Assembly (NCBI RefSeq): GCF_018294505.1
Contig: NC_057795.1
Location: forward strand, 525,331,184 to 525,395,183
Direction of reading: 5' to 3'
From: Triticum aestivum
Lineage: Eukaryota > Streptophyta > Magnoliopsida > Poales > Poaceae
DNA length: 64,000 bases
This document shows, piece by piece, positions 10,901-22,310 of the stretch. A program made the position numbers and the translations under genes. The notes under the pieces were generated by a model. That model saw only the letters and a list, made by a program, of their open reading frames with translations. It did no database searches and was not told the origin of the DNA. The first letter of the stretch is position 1. Each line of letters opens with the position of its first letter.

Positions 10901-13095
10901 TGAAGGAAATATGCCCTAGAGGCAATAATAAAGTTATTATTTATTTCCTTATTTCATGATAAATGTTTATTATTCATGCTAGAATTGTATTAACCGGAAA
11001 CATAATACATGTGTGAATACATAGACAAACATAGTGTCACTAGTATGCCTCTACTTGACTAGCTCGTTCATCAAAGATGGTTATGTTTCCTAGCCATGGA
11101 CAAAAGAGTTGTCATTTGATTAACGGGATCACATCATTAGGAGAATGATGTGATTGACATGACCCATTCCGTTAGCCTAGCACTTGATCGTTTAGTATGT
11201 TGCTATTGCTTTCTTCATGACTTATACATGTTCCTGTAACTATGAGAATTATGCAACTCCCGTTTACCGGAGGAACACTTTGGGTACTACCAAACGTCAC
11301 AACGTAACTGGGTGATTATAAAGGAGTACTACAGGTGTCTCCGAAGGTACATGTTGAGTTGGCGTATTTCGAGATTAGGTTTTGTCACTCCGATTGTTGG
11401 AGAGGTATCTCTGGGCCCACTCGGTAATACTCATCACTTAAGCCTTGCAAGCATTGTAACTAATGAGTTAGTTATGAGATGACGTATTACAGAACGAGTA
11501 AAGAGACTTGCCGGTAACGAGATTGAACTAGGTATTGGATACCGACGATCAAATCTCGGACAAGTAACATACCGATGACAAAGGGAACAATGTATGTTGT
11601 TATGTGGTTTGACCGATAAAGATCTTCGTAGAATATGTAGGAACCAATATGGGCATCCAGGTCCCGCTATTGGTTATTGACCGAGAAGGGTTTTAGGTCA
11701 TGTCTACATAGTTCTCGAACCCGTAGGGTCCGCACGCTTAACGTTTCGATGACAGTTTTATTATGAGTTTATAAGTTTTGATGTACCGAAGTTTGTTCGG
11801 AGTCCCTGATGTGATCAAGGACATGACGAGGAGTCTCGGAATGGTCGAGACATAAAAATTGATATATTGGAAGCCTATGTTTGGACATCGGAATGGTTCC
11901 GGGTGAAATCGGCATTTTACCGGAGTACCGGGAGGTTACCGGAACCCCCCGGGGGGTTAATGGGCCTACATGGGCCAAGAGGGAGAAGAGGAAGGAGCCA
12001 GGAGGGGGCCGCGCGCCCCTCCCCCTCCTAGTCCGAATAGGACAAGGGAAGGGGGGCGGCGCCCCCCTTTCCTTCTCCTCCTCCTCCTCTTTCCCCTTTC
12101 TCTCCTACTCCAACTTGGAAAAGGGGAGTCCTACTCCCGGTGGGAGTAGGACTCCCCCCTTGGCGCGCCCCCTAGGCCGGCGGCCTCCTCCCCCTGGCTC
12201 CTTTATATACGGGGGCGGGGGGCACCCTATAGACACACAAGTTGATCTACGGATCGTTCCTTAGCCGTGTGCGGTGCCCCCTTCCACCATATTCCACCTC
12301 GGTCATATCGTCGCGGAGTTTAGGCGAAGCCCTGCGCTGATAGAGCATCATCATCGTCACCACGCCGTCGCGCTGACGGAACTCATCTCCGGAGCTTTGC
12401 TGGACCGGAGGCCGGAGATCGTCATCGAGCTGAACGTGTGCTGAACTCGGAGCCAAGGGGCAGCCGTGCGCCCCTCCCCCCCAAGTCCGAATAGGACAAG
12501 GAGGGGGGCGGCGCCCCCCCTTTCCTTTTCCCCCTCTCCTCCTTCCCCCAAGTCCTAGTCCAACTAGGGAAGGGGGGAGTCCTACTCCCGGTGGGAGTAG
12601 GACTCCTCCGGCGCGTCTCCTCCTAGGGCCGGCTGCACCCCCCCTTGCTCCTTTATATACAGGGGCATGGGGCACCCTAGAACACACAAGCTGATCTACG
12701 GATCGTTCCTTAGTCGTGTGCGGTGCCCCCCTCCACCATATTCCACCTCGGTCATATCGTCGCGGAGTTTAGGCGAAGCCCTGCGCCGGTAGAGCATCAT
12801 CATCATCGTCACCACGCCGTCGTGCTGACGGAACTCATCCCCGACACTTTGCTGGATTAGAGTCCGGGGGTCGTCATCGAGCTGAACGTGTGCTGAACTC
12901 GGAGGTGCCGTACGTTCGGTGCTTGGATCGGTCGGATCGTGAAGACGTACGACTACATCAACCACGTTGTGCTAACGCTTCCGCTTACGGTCTACGAGGG
13001 TACGTGGACGAACACTCTCCCCTCTCGTTGCTACATCATCACCATGATCTTGCGTGTGCGTAGGAATTTTTTTGAAATTACTACGTTCCCTAACA
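10901..13095 (+). repeat. 3' LTR of element B with an internal 450-bp chimeric duplication
   Basis: 2,195 bp against 1,746 bp for the 5' LTR. The promoter block is present twice: unit 1 about 11995-12450 and unit 2 about 12451-12900. Each unit has its own inverted repeat (12126-12154 and 12577-12605) and its own TATA-like sequence (near 12202 and 12652). Unit 2 is not a clean copy of unit 1. Details such as CCTAGGGCCGGCTGCACC resemble the LTRs of element E rather than B. Confidence 0.85.
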
Positions 13096-13232
13096 CAAAG
13101 ATTGGCTAAGGACGAGGTGACGATGCGCGTGGGAAATGGTTCCAAAGTCGATGTGATCGCCGTCGGCACGCTACCTCTACATCTACCTTCGGGATTAGTT
13201 TTAGACCTGAATAATTGTTATTTGGTGCCAGC
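13096..13232 (+). pseudogene. Element A protease, continued between B and D
   Basis: After the CAAAG duplication the A polyprotein resumes with MRVGNGSKVDVIAVGTL and LPSGLVLDLNNCYLVP, the usual segment after the protease site in this family. Element D interrupts it at 13233. Confidence 0.8.
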
Positions 13233-13712
13233 TGAGGGAGTCCTAGACTAGGGGTGTCCGGACAGCCGGACTATCATCGTTAGCCGGACTCCAAGACTAT
13301 GAAGATACAAGATTGAAGACTTTGTCCCGTGTCCGGATGGGACTTTCCTTGGCGTGGAAGGCAAGCTTGGCGATACGGACATGTAGATCTCCTACCATTG
13401 TAATCGACTCTGTGTAACCCTAGCCCTCTCCGGTGTCTATATAAACCGGAGGGTTTTAGTCCGTAGGACAACAACCATTACAACAATCATACCATAGGCT
13501 AGCTTCTAGGGTTTAGCCTCCTTGATCTCGTGGTAGATCCACTCTTGTACTACCCATATCATCAATATCAATCAAGCAGGAGTAGGATTTTACCTCCATC
13601 GAGAGGGCCCGAACCTGGGTAAAAACATCGTGTCCCTTGTCTCCTGTTACCATCCGCCTAGACGCACAGTTCGGGACCCCCTACCCGGGATCCGCCGGTT
13701 TTGACACCGACA
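13233..13712 (+). repeat. 5' LTR of element D
   Basis: 480 bp from TGAGGGAGTCCTAGACTAGG to TTTTGACACCGACA. TATA-like TATATAAA lies at 13438-13445. The internal region begins with TTGGTGCTTTCATTGAGAG at 13713, in the primer-binding position; the tRNA is not assigned. Confidence 0.93.
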
Positions 13713-13756
13713 TTGGTGCTTTCATTGAGAGTTCCTCTGTGTCGTCACTGATAGGC

Positions 13757-16335
13757 TTGATGGCTTCTTCAATCAACAACAACGCAGTCCTGGGTGAGAC
13801 TTTTCTCCCCGGACAGATCTTCGTATTCGGCGGCTTCGCACTGCGGGCCAATTCACTTGGCCATCTGGAGCAGATCGAAAGCTACGCCCCTGACCACCAG
13901 ATCAGATTTGGGAGCCTAAACTTCACGGCGGATATGCGTGGAGACTTGATCTTCGATGGATCCGAGCCGCAGCCAAGCGTGCCGCACTGTCACGATGGGC
14001 ATGATCTAACTCTGCCGTCGGACAGTACCTTGGAGGCCGCACACGAATCCGCTCCGACCCATAGTCTGGAGCCGATCGCGCAGATCGAGGACGGGTGGCT
14101 GGACACCGCCTCGGGAGCTGCAACTTCCACGACGATGGAACCGAACACTGACCTCGTCCCTTATAAAGCTCGTGACTCCGAGGTGCCGGACTCCCTGCCG
14201 GACTCCGAACCTCCTGCGCCCCTGCCAATCGAATCCGATTGGGTGCCGATCATGGAGTTGACCGCTGCGGACATCTTTCAGCACTCACCCTTTGGCGACA
14301 TCCTGAAATCGCTAAAGCATCTCTCGCTATCCGGAGAGCCCTGGCCGGACTACGGCCAGGATGGTTGGGATGCGGACGACAAAGAAATTCAAAACCCACC
14401 CACCACCCACTTTGTAGCCACTGTCGACGATCTAACCGACATATGCTAGACTACGACTCCGAAGACAATGACGGTATGGACGACGACGCCGGAGACGATC
14501 AAGAACCAGCGCCTACAGGGCACTGGAAGACCACCTCGTCATACGACATATACATGGTGGACACCCCAAAAGATGGGGACGGCGAAGAAGCAGCGGAGGC
14601 AGATTCCTTAAAGAAACAGCCCAAGCGCCGACGTCAGCGGCGCCGCTCTAAATCCCGCCACAGCAAGAATGGAGATTTCGGCACAAGAGATGATAACACC
14701 CCAGAAAGTGCCGAAGACAACCCCCTCCAGCAAGATTCAGCACAGGAGGACGCAGAAGCCATCCCTCACGAGAGAGCAACAGACGAAGCGGTCGAGGATG
14801 ATAATTACATACCTCCCTCCGGAGACGAGGCAAGCCTCGACGACGGCGAATTCGTCGTGCCTGAGGATCCCGTCGAACAAGAGCGTTTTAAACGCAGGCT
14901 AATGGCCACGGCGAGCAGCCTAAAGAAAAAGCAGCAACAGCTTCAAGCTGATCAAGACCTGCTGGCTGACAGATAGACCGAGGTCCTCGCGGCCGAAGAG
15001 TATGAACTCGAACGCCCCTCCAAAAGCTACCCAAAATGCAAGCTGCTCCCCCGACTAGAGGAGGAAGCATACAAACCTTCATCACCAGCGCACAATACGG
15101 CAGACCGACCACCTCGTGGCCGCGACAGAGAGGCATCCAAGCCCTCCACCAGAACCGTACCCCGGCACCGCTCAAAAAGTACGAAGCCACGGGGGAACGC
15201 GCCGGACTTGCGGGATATATTGGAGGACAAGGCAAGACAATCCAGATCTATCTATGGATCACGTGGGCGCCCCACGACCCACGACGAATACTGTCGCACC
15301 GGATACAGCAACTCTGGCCGGGCCGAACTCAGCAGACAACGCTCTCTTGAGCTACGTCGTGACATTGCTCAATACAGAGGCGCCGCACACCCACTATGCT
15401 TCACAGACGAAGTAATGGATCATCAAATCCCTGAAGGGTTTAAACCCGTGAACATTGAATCCTACGATGGCACAACAGACCCCGCGGTTTGGATCGAAGA
15501 TTACCTCCTTCACATCCATATGGCCCACGGCAACGATCTCCATGCCATCAAGTATCTCCCACTCAAGCTTAAAGGACCAGCTCGGCATTGGCTTAACAGC
15601 TTGCCCGCAGAGTCAATTGGGTGTTGGGAGGACCTGGAAGCCGCATTCCTCGACAACTTCCAGGGCACATATGTGCGACCACCAGACACCGATGACCTAA
15701 GCCACATAATTCAGCAGCCAGACGAATCGGCCAGACAATTCTGGACACGGTTCTTAACAAAGAAAAATCAAATCGTCGACTGTCCGGATGCAGAGGCCCT
15801 CGCAGCCTTCAAGCATAACATCCGCGATGAGTGGCTGGCCCGGCACCTAGGACAGGAAAAGCCGAAATCCATGGCAGCCCTCACATCACTCATGACCCGC
15901 TTCTGTGCGGGAGAGGATAGCTGGCTAGCTCGCAGCAACAACCTCAGTAAAAACACTGGCAGTCTGGATACTAAGGACCACAATGGCAGGTCGCGTCGAA
16001 ACAAAAACAAACGCCGCGTTAACGGCGACAACAATGAGGATACGACAGTCAACACCGGATTCCGAGGCTCTAAACCCGGTCAGCGGAAGAAGCCATTCAA
16101 AAGAACCATTCTGGGTCCGTCCAATTTGGACCGAATACTCGACCGCTCATGCCAGATACATGGCACCCCCGAAAAGCCAACTAACCACACCAACAGAGAT
16201 TGTTGGGTATTTAAGCAGGCAAGCAAGTTAATTGCCGAAAACAATGACAAGGGGCTGCACAGCGACGACGAGGAAGAGACTCGGCTGCCGAACAATAGAG
16301 GACAGAAGGGCTTCCCCCACAAGTGCGGACGGTAA
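13757..16335 (+). pseudogene. Element D gag polyprotein (broken in two places)
   Basis: A long N-terminal acidic region (13757 to about 14440) shifts frame near 14430-14445. It continues through a basic patch (KKQPKRRRQRRRSKSR) and is interrupted by a TAG at 14974-14976. It then runs open to 16335. The capsid-like gag domain is around 15415-15930, with YDGTTDPAVWIEDYLLH and LKGPARHWLNSLP, typical of the Gypsy gag family. A basic tail follows, and C-H residues near 16150-16210 may be a degenerate knuckle. Two lesions mean the full-length protein is not made by this copy, although the capsid part is intact. Confidence 0.8.
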
Positions 16336-16904
16336 ACATGATATACACAACCCATATACCCAAGAGGGAGCGGAAGCGTGCACTAAGGGACGTATATGCG
16401 ATGGAGCCAGTCGCCCCAAAGTTCAATCCATGGTCCTCTTGCCCAATCACTTTCGATCGAAGAGACCATCCGACCAGTATCCGCCATGGCGGATTCGCCG
16501 CATTGGTTTTAGACCCAATCATCAATGGATTTCACCTCACGAGAGTCCTGATGGACGGCGGTAGTAGCCTGAACCTGCTTTATCAGGATACAGTGCGCAA
16601 GATGGGCATAGAGCCCTCAAGGATTAAACCTACAAAGACGACCTTCAAAGGCGTCATACCAGGTGTTGAGGCCAATTGTACAGGCTCAGTCACACTGGAA
16701 GTGGTCTTCGGATCCCCGGATAATTTCCGAAGCGAGGAGTTAATCTTCGACATCGTCCCGTTTCACAGCGGCTATCACGCTCTGCTCGGACGAACCGCGT
16801 TCGCAAAGTTCAACGCGGTGCCGCATTATGCATACCTCAGGCTCAAGATGCCAGGCCCTCGTGGAGTCATCACGGTCAACGGAAATACGGAATGCTCCCT
16901 CTGA
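16323..16904 (+). CDS. Element D retroviral-type aspartic protease domain
   Basis: An open stretch of 193 codons in a different frame from gag, overlapping its end, so the junction near 16310-16325 is a frameshift or a small indel. The active-site motif is VLMDGGSSLNLLY, with DGG in place of the usual D-T/S-G, as is common in plant Gypsy proteases. The later hydrophobic-Gly motif YHALLGRTAF supports the protease fold. The reading frame stops at 16904, where reverse transcriptase would normally follow; nothing of that kind is seen. Whether gag and protease were ever made as one protein from this copy is uncertain. Confidence 0.75.
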   Translation: MRTVNMIYTTHIPKRERKRALRDVYAMEPVAPKFNPWSSCPITFDRRDHPTSIRHGGFAALVLDPIINGFHLTRVLMDGGSSLNLLYQDTVRKMGIEPSRIKPTKTTFKGVIPGVEANCTGSVTLEVVFGSPDNFRSEELIFDIVPFHSGYHALLGRTAFAKFNAVPHYAYLRLKMPGPRGVITVNGNTECSL

Positions 16905-18266
16905 ACGGAGGAACATACAGCGGCTCTCGCGGCAGAAGTACAGAGCAGCCTTCTAAGGCAATTTTTGAGTCCGGCCGTTAAACGACCGGACACGGCCAAA
17001 CGCGCCCGGAGCAACATCAATCAAGACCACCTGGCACGTTTTGAGCACGCGTAGCAATGCGGCCCCAACCCCAACCCTTGCATGATTGCAAGACAAGCTC
17101 TCTGCGTACATCATTACGCCCCGGAGATACCATGGGCATAGGGGGAGGGGCACGACCACAACAGGCCCAGAGTGCGGCTCGACCACACCAGGGGCTCCTA
17201 ATGTGTCGCTCTTTTTCTTTTCCTTTTTTTATTTTTATCTACAGGACTCCGTCTACAAGAGGTCCTGTACGGCAGTAGATCGGCCGAACTCACGATGCAA
17301 CAGCCAGGGAGGGACAAAGGCTGCGACGAACACTCAGGTGGTCTCCATTATGAGCATTAAATTTGTTAAATACACCATTCCGCAGCCTACCCCTGGAGGG
17401 GGACACGTTTAATTAGTCCAATCCCTTGCTTACCGCACTATTTGTATCGCTCTGCGCTAATAGCAGAATTTCTTGAAGAAACAATGCAGCACTTTTTGCT
17501 TATAATTGCATTACATTATATATATGTTCATCAATGACATCTCGCATCCGTATATTTTGGTACGGCCGAACACACCAGGGGCTTATGTTCCCCGCATTAT
17601 GGTGTGATAAGTCCGAACACTTTCACAAGTGCGGCACCCCGAACTTATAGCATTATATGAATCGGCTCCGAATCATGTCTTGGGTCAATAGTTGGGTTTG
17701 CCCGGCTCCCATGTTTTGGTACCTTACGTTCCGTTCTGTCGGCTAAGGTAGCACTGGGAGAACCACTGCGATTGCGCTCGGTTGAGCTGGGCGAGCGCCT
17801 CAGTGGAGAAAGCTAAAACTGACTGTCATGATAAGGCGAGAGACTGGTCGCTGTTCGAGAGGTCTTTTCGAGTCCCTAAAGACTTATGCCGCTTCGAGCG
17901 AAGAACCGGATAATGTCCGGCCAAGGCGTGGATAGCGCCCCGAACTCGGTCTTCCGAATACTAGGGGCTTTGCCGAAATTTAAAATTATAGAATTCTATG
18001 GCTAAGTGAGAGTGTTCAAGCATTATAAGTCCGGTTGCCTTGTTCATTGTGTTGAGCGCCTCCCTAGATGGACCCAAAAATGGGAACAAGAGTGCTCAAG
18101 TTTATCCCGAACACCCCAGCACTCGTGGCATGGGGGCTGAAGCCGACGACTTGCCATCTCTCAGATTTAATAAACGGCCGCACAGAAGGTAATATTTTAA
18201 ATCAAACAAGCGTTGCTTAGCACATATGAACAATGTTTTCAGCGCACAAGATAACACATGGCGAGC
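16905..18266 (+). other. Non-coding spacer of element D
   Basis: About 1.36 kb between the protease and the end of the antisense gene. No reverse transcriptase, RNase H or integrase motif is visible on either strand. Phrases rich in CCGGAC/GTCCGG recur as in the LTR. A T-rich run lies near 17209-17240. Confidence 0.6.
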
Positions 18267-21200
18267 CTACTCAATAATTACATCTCTGGGGCACTCATCC
18301 GCAATCTTGCGGGCACCCTTCAGGACAGTCTTATAATACATCTCGGGCGTATGATACTCTTTGCCCGGCGGCGGCGCGTCCGTCAGGAGCCTCTCTGCAT
18401 CCAGCCTGCCCCAATGCACCTTTGCGCGGACAAGGGCCCGACGGGCACCTTCAATACAGGTGGAGCGCTTGATGACCTCCACCCAGGGGCACGCATCCAC
18501 CAGCCGCCGCACGAGGCCGAAGTAGCTCCCAGGCATGGCCTCTCCAGGCCACAGCCGGACTATGAGGCCCTTCATGGCCTGCTCGGCTACCCTGTGGAGC
18601 TCGACCAGCTGCTTCAGCTGGTCGCTAGGGGGCACCGGATGGCCGGCCTCAGCGTACTGAGACCAGAAGACCTTCTCCGTCGAGCTCCCCTCCTCGGCCC
18701 GGTAGAATGCGGCGGCATCGGACACGCTGCGAGGCAGATCTGCAAACGCCCCTGGAGAGCTCCGAATTCGGGTAAGTAACAGGTAATTTACATTCACATG
18801 CTTGCTTTGCATGAAAAATGCCTTACCCGCCGCTATCTTCTTCACCGCCTCAATCTCCGGGAGGGACTTATGGGCCTCGGCCTTGGCGGCTTTGGCACTT
18901 TCGAGAGCCGTGGCAAGCTCAGACTCTCGAGTCTTTGAGTCGCACTCCAAACTCTCATGCTTTTCCATGAGAGCCTGGAGCTCTTGCCGCACCTCCACCA
19001 CCCGCGCCTCCTGCTTCTCTCGCTCTGCCCGTTCCGCGGCCGCATTGCGTTCGGCCGCGGACACAGCCTCCTTCAGGGTTGCCACCTCGTTCGTGGCCCC
19101 TGCAGTACCCACGTTATCCTTGTTACTTTTGTCGCAACCTAAATCCTTTTCTGTAAGGTAAAAATTCAAAGTGGTGTCACTCACCTTCTTTGTCCTCGAG
19201 CTGCTTCTTGGCACGGCCGAGCTCTTGCTCGGACCGCTCGAGGTCCTGCTTCAAAGCACCGACCTCCGCAGTCGGTGCGGCAGAGGTCAGCAACGCAGCC
19301 TGCAAACCCATATTGACATAATTTTTAGCAACCCTGCGTATATCTTTTTTAGATCCTCAGTCCGACTTTTCTTTCCGAACACCAAATCGAGCATCAGGGG
19401 CTACTGTCTATGCGGTATTACATTGCATATTTTTAAACTTCTTACCTCAAAGCCTGTTAGAAGGCTACTGCAGGCTTCGGTCAGCCCGCTCTTGGCGAGC
19501 TGAACCTTCTGAATCACCGCACTCATAATAGTGCGGTGTTCTTCCTCGATGGAAGCGCCTTTGAGCGCCTCCAACAAGTTGTCTGGCGCCTACGGTTGGA
19601 CGGAGGCCGCTGGCGTCACAGTCTTGCCCTTCTTGCGAAGGGGCCGCCGGCCGAACTCCGGAACCACTGCAGGTTCCGGCGTGGAGTCCGGCGCAAAGTC
19701 CGGGAGGCTGCCTTGTGGCGCCTCCGGAGCCTCCTCCTGGCGGGTCCCCTCCTGGGATCCCACCTTGGCGTCCTCAGCGTCGCGAGGGGTGGAGGCAGTC
19801 GGGATGGAGTCTACATCCGACGGAGCCAACGACCCGCTCGATGAAGCGGGGAGATCATCATCGGCCGGACTGCAGGCAGCGTGCGACATTAGAAGGACAC
19901 TATGTGACACAAAAGAGAAATTATAAACCATTCAGGAATCCAGATACTTACGATCTTGCCGGAGGCCTGGCCCTTGAGGGCCACTCTTCATCGCCAACGT
20001 TGGCGTTGGTGGAGCTGTCCGGGGGAATAGTCCTTCCCCTCTTGGACCCTTCGGCTTCCCCTGTTGGGGAAGACTTCCTCTTCCTCTCTCCTTCCTCTGG
20101 GAGAGAGTCCTCTTTCTCCTCCTCGTCTTCGGGGGAGGAGTCCGCCTCGGAGTCGTCGGACACCTGAAAATGGGAACTCTTTCGAGTACCCGTGACCTCC
20201 TTCTTGGCCTTCTTCTCCGGCACCACATGCGGTGCCGGAACCAGCAGCCCCGCTAGACGGGCGTCTACTGGGTTTTCTGGCATGGGAGCCGGACAGATGA
20301 TCTGCGCGGCCTTCTTCATCCAGTCCTGTCAAAGGAAAAGGGAGATTGAAACCCACGTAGGGTCAAATTATTAAAAACAAGTGTCCTGTAAAGGGGTAGA
20401 ATCACTTACCTCGTCAGCTGGACGCTGCGAGCGAAATCCGTGATCTTCAGTGGCGGATGCGGGAGCTTCGGCGCCCTTGAACAGCACCCTCTAGGCGGCT
20501 TCGTATGTCGTGTCGAAGAGCCTGCTCAAGGCCTGGTGCTGTGCCGGATTGAACTCCCACAATTTAAATGCCCGTTCTTGGCACGGGAGAATCCGGTGGA
20601 TGAGCATGACTTGGACCACATTGACAAGCCTGAGCTTCTTGTTCACCAGCTTCTGGATACAGGCTTGGAGTCCTGTCAGCTCCTCCGAACTACCCCATAG
20701 CAAGCCCTTCTCTTTCCAGGAGGTGAGCTGCATAGGGATACCAGATCTGAACTCGGGGGCCGTCGCCCACTTAGGGTCGCGCGGCTCGGTTATGTAGAAC
20801 CACCCCGATTGCCACCCCTTGACGGACTCCATGAAGGCCCCTTCGAGCAAGATGACATTGGGAATCTTGCCCAACATGGCGCCTCCGCACTCCGCTTGAG
20901 TGCCCTTCACCACCTTCGGCTTGACATTGAAGGTCTTGAGCCACAAGCCGAAGTGGGGCTGGATGCAGAGGAAGGCCTCGCACACGACGATGAACGCCAA
21001 GATGTTGAGGATGAAGTTTGGCGCCAGATCGTGGAAATCCAGGCCGTAATAGTACATGAGCCCCCGGACAAAGGGATGCAATGGGAAGCCCAGTCTGCGG
21101 AGGAAGTGGGGAAGGAATAGGACCCTCTCATGGGGCCTGGGGTGGGGATGAGCTGCCCCTTGTCGGGCAGCCGGCGCGCGATGTCGCTGGACAGATATCC

Positions 21201-21272
21201 GGTGCTGCGCAGTCTTTCGATGTGCCCCTCCGTAACGGAGGAGGCCATCCACTTGCCTCCCACTCCGGACAT
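18267..21272 (-). pseudogene. Antisense five-exon gene of element D (Transposase_28-like N-terminus, coiled coil)
   Basis: Predicted exons on the minus strand: 21272-20410, 20325-19952, 19869-19446, 19299-19185 and 19099-18267. All four introns (84, 82, 146 and 85 bp) have GTAAG or GTGAG donors and CAG acceptors, and all joins keep the frame. Exon 1 holds a domain with FPLHPFVRGLMYYYGLDFHD and LNILAFIVVCEAFL, which I recognise as the 'putative gypsy type transposon' family (PF04195). Exons 2-3 are charged and low-complexity, with basic KKAKK and KRKSS patches. Exons 4-5 form a coiled coil (VATLKEAVSAAERNAAAER). The C-terminus is globular, with WSQYAEAGHPVPPSDQLKQL. Lesions in this copy: a frameshift near 21140, TAG at 20491-20493 and TAG at 19590-19592. 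Function is unknown. Confidence 0.75.
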
Positions 21273-21386
21273 GACTGGAGAAGGTTGAGACGAGACGCGC
21301 GGGCTTGGGCGCTGGAGCTCGAGTGCGCGGAGATGGATAAGCAAAGGAGGAAGAAGGCGTAGGTAAAAAAGGGTGGATCCTTATCC

Positions 21387-21396
21387 CCTTATATAT
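21387..21396 (-). promoter_or_regulatory. Possible TATA box of the antisense gene in D
   Basis: On the minus strand this reads ATATATAAGG, about 115-125 bp upstream of the predicted start codon at 21272 and outside the LTR. Position and sequence fit a plant core promoter. Transcription is not shown. Confidence 0.45.
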
Positions 21397-21830
21397 GGGC
21401 GGACGAAGACTATACGTCCCCACCGGCCTGGTAAAAGTCGCTTATCTCCCAAGCGCCACCATCAATGGCGCGGTTGGGTTACCCACATCCGTATTGATGA
21501 GAATCCCGGAATAAGGGGAACACGATCTCTGCTTCGACAAGACGTGCCAAGGAAACCGCTTCGCTAAACGCGCTGAGGTGGTACAGTAAAAAAACGATTC
21601 AAGTAAAGGCTTGGTAGTGGTGTGACGTCATGCCACAAAATACGTCAGCAGATTGAACTTGTGTACATATTATTCTCTCTACGGTGGAATGTGGAATTTA
21701 TTTTGCAGAGCCGGACACTATCCTGGTGTTCACAATCTTCTATGAATTATTCGGAGGAGGAACCCGCCTTGCAATGCCGAACAATATGCGCGCCGGACTC
21801 ATCGTCATTGAAGCCTGGTTCAGGGGCTAC

Positions 21831-22310
21831 TGAGGGAGTCCTGGACTAGGGGGTGTCCGGATAGCCGGACTATCATCGTCAGCCGGACTCCAAGACTATG
21901 AAGATACAAGATTGAAGACTTCGTCCCGTGTCCGGATGGGACTTTCCTTGGCGTGGAAGGAAAGCTTGGCGATACAGATATGTAGATCTCCTACCATTGT
22001 AACCGACTCTGTGTAACCCTAGCCCTCTCCGGTGTCTATATAAACCGGAGGGTTTTAGTCCGTAGGACAACAACCATTACAACAATCATACCATAGGCTA
22101 GCTTCTAGGGTTTAGCCTCCTTGATCTCGTGGTAGATCCACTCTTGTACTACCCATATCATCAATATCAATCAAGCAGGAGTAGGGTTTTACCTCCATCG
22201 AGAGGGCCCGAACCTGGGTAAAAACATCGTGTCCCTTGTCTCCTGTTACCATCCGCCTAGACGCACAGTTCGGGACCCCTACCCGAGATCCGCCGGTTTT
22301 GACACCGACA
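21831..22310 (+). repeat. 3' LTR of element D
   Basis: 480 bp, same length as the 5' copy, preceded by the purine-rich TTCAGGGGCTAC (21819-21830) in the polypurine position. TATA-like TATATAAA lies at 22037-22044. It is followed by the CCAGC target duplication and then element A. Confidence 0.93.

Larger units (their letters stand above)
4049..13095 (+). mobile_element. Element B: complete but defective Angela-type Copia retrotransposon
   Basis: Flanked by a perfect 5-bp target duplication CAAAG (4044-4048 and 13096-13100), inserted in the protease region of A. The 5' LTR is 4049-5794, the primer-binding site starts at 5796, the polypurine tract ends at 10900, and the 3' LTR is 10901-13095. 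The 3' LTR is about 450 bp longer than the 5' LTR because of an internal duplication. Outside that duplication the LTRs differ only at scattered sites, so B is younger than A. All coding domains are present in order but carry stops and frameshifts, and the gag start codon is lost. Confidence 0.92.
13233..22310 (+). mobile_element. Element D: Fatima-like Gypsy retrotransposon, non-autonomous, with an antisense gene
   Basis: Bounded by two 480-bp LTRs and a perfect 5-bp target duplication CCAGC (13228-13232 and 22311-22315). By eye the LTRs differ at roughly ten positions plus two one-base indels. On the plus strand it has gag and an aspartic protease; reverse transcriptase, RNase H and integrase are not found anywhere in the 9.1 kb. 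The right half carries a spliced gene on the minus strand (21272-18267). The name Fatima is from recognition of the LTR and is not verified. Confidence 0.9.

Noticed and set aside
12247..12687. GC-rich minus-strand frame of about 146 codons in the 3' LTR of B
   Set aside because: It spans the duplicated promoter block and the frame comes from GC-rich composition; no start context or homologous frame in other LTRs.
19151..19184. A 34-bp last intron for the antisense gene of D (acceptor TTACAG at 19151)
   Set aside because: Too short for a plant intron. The acceptor CTGCAG ending at 19100 gives 85 bp, keeps the frame and matches the size of the other introns.
19900..19951. A 52-bp second intron for the antisense gene (acceptor CACATAG)
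   Set aside because: In frame but unusually short; the CTGCAG acceptor at 19870 gives 82 bp and a better pyrimidine/AG context.
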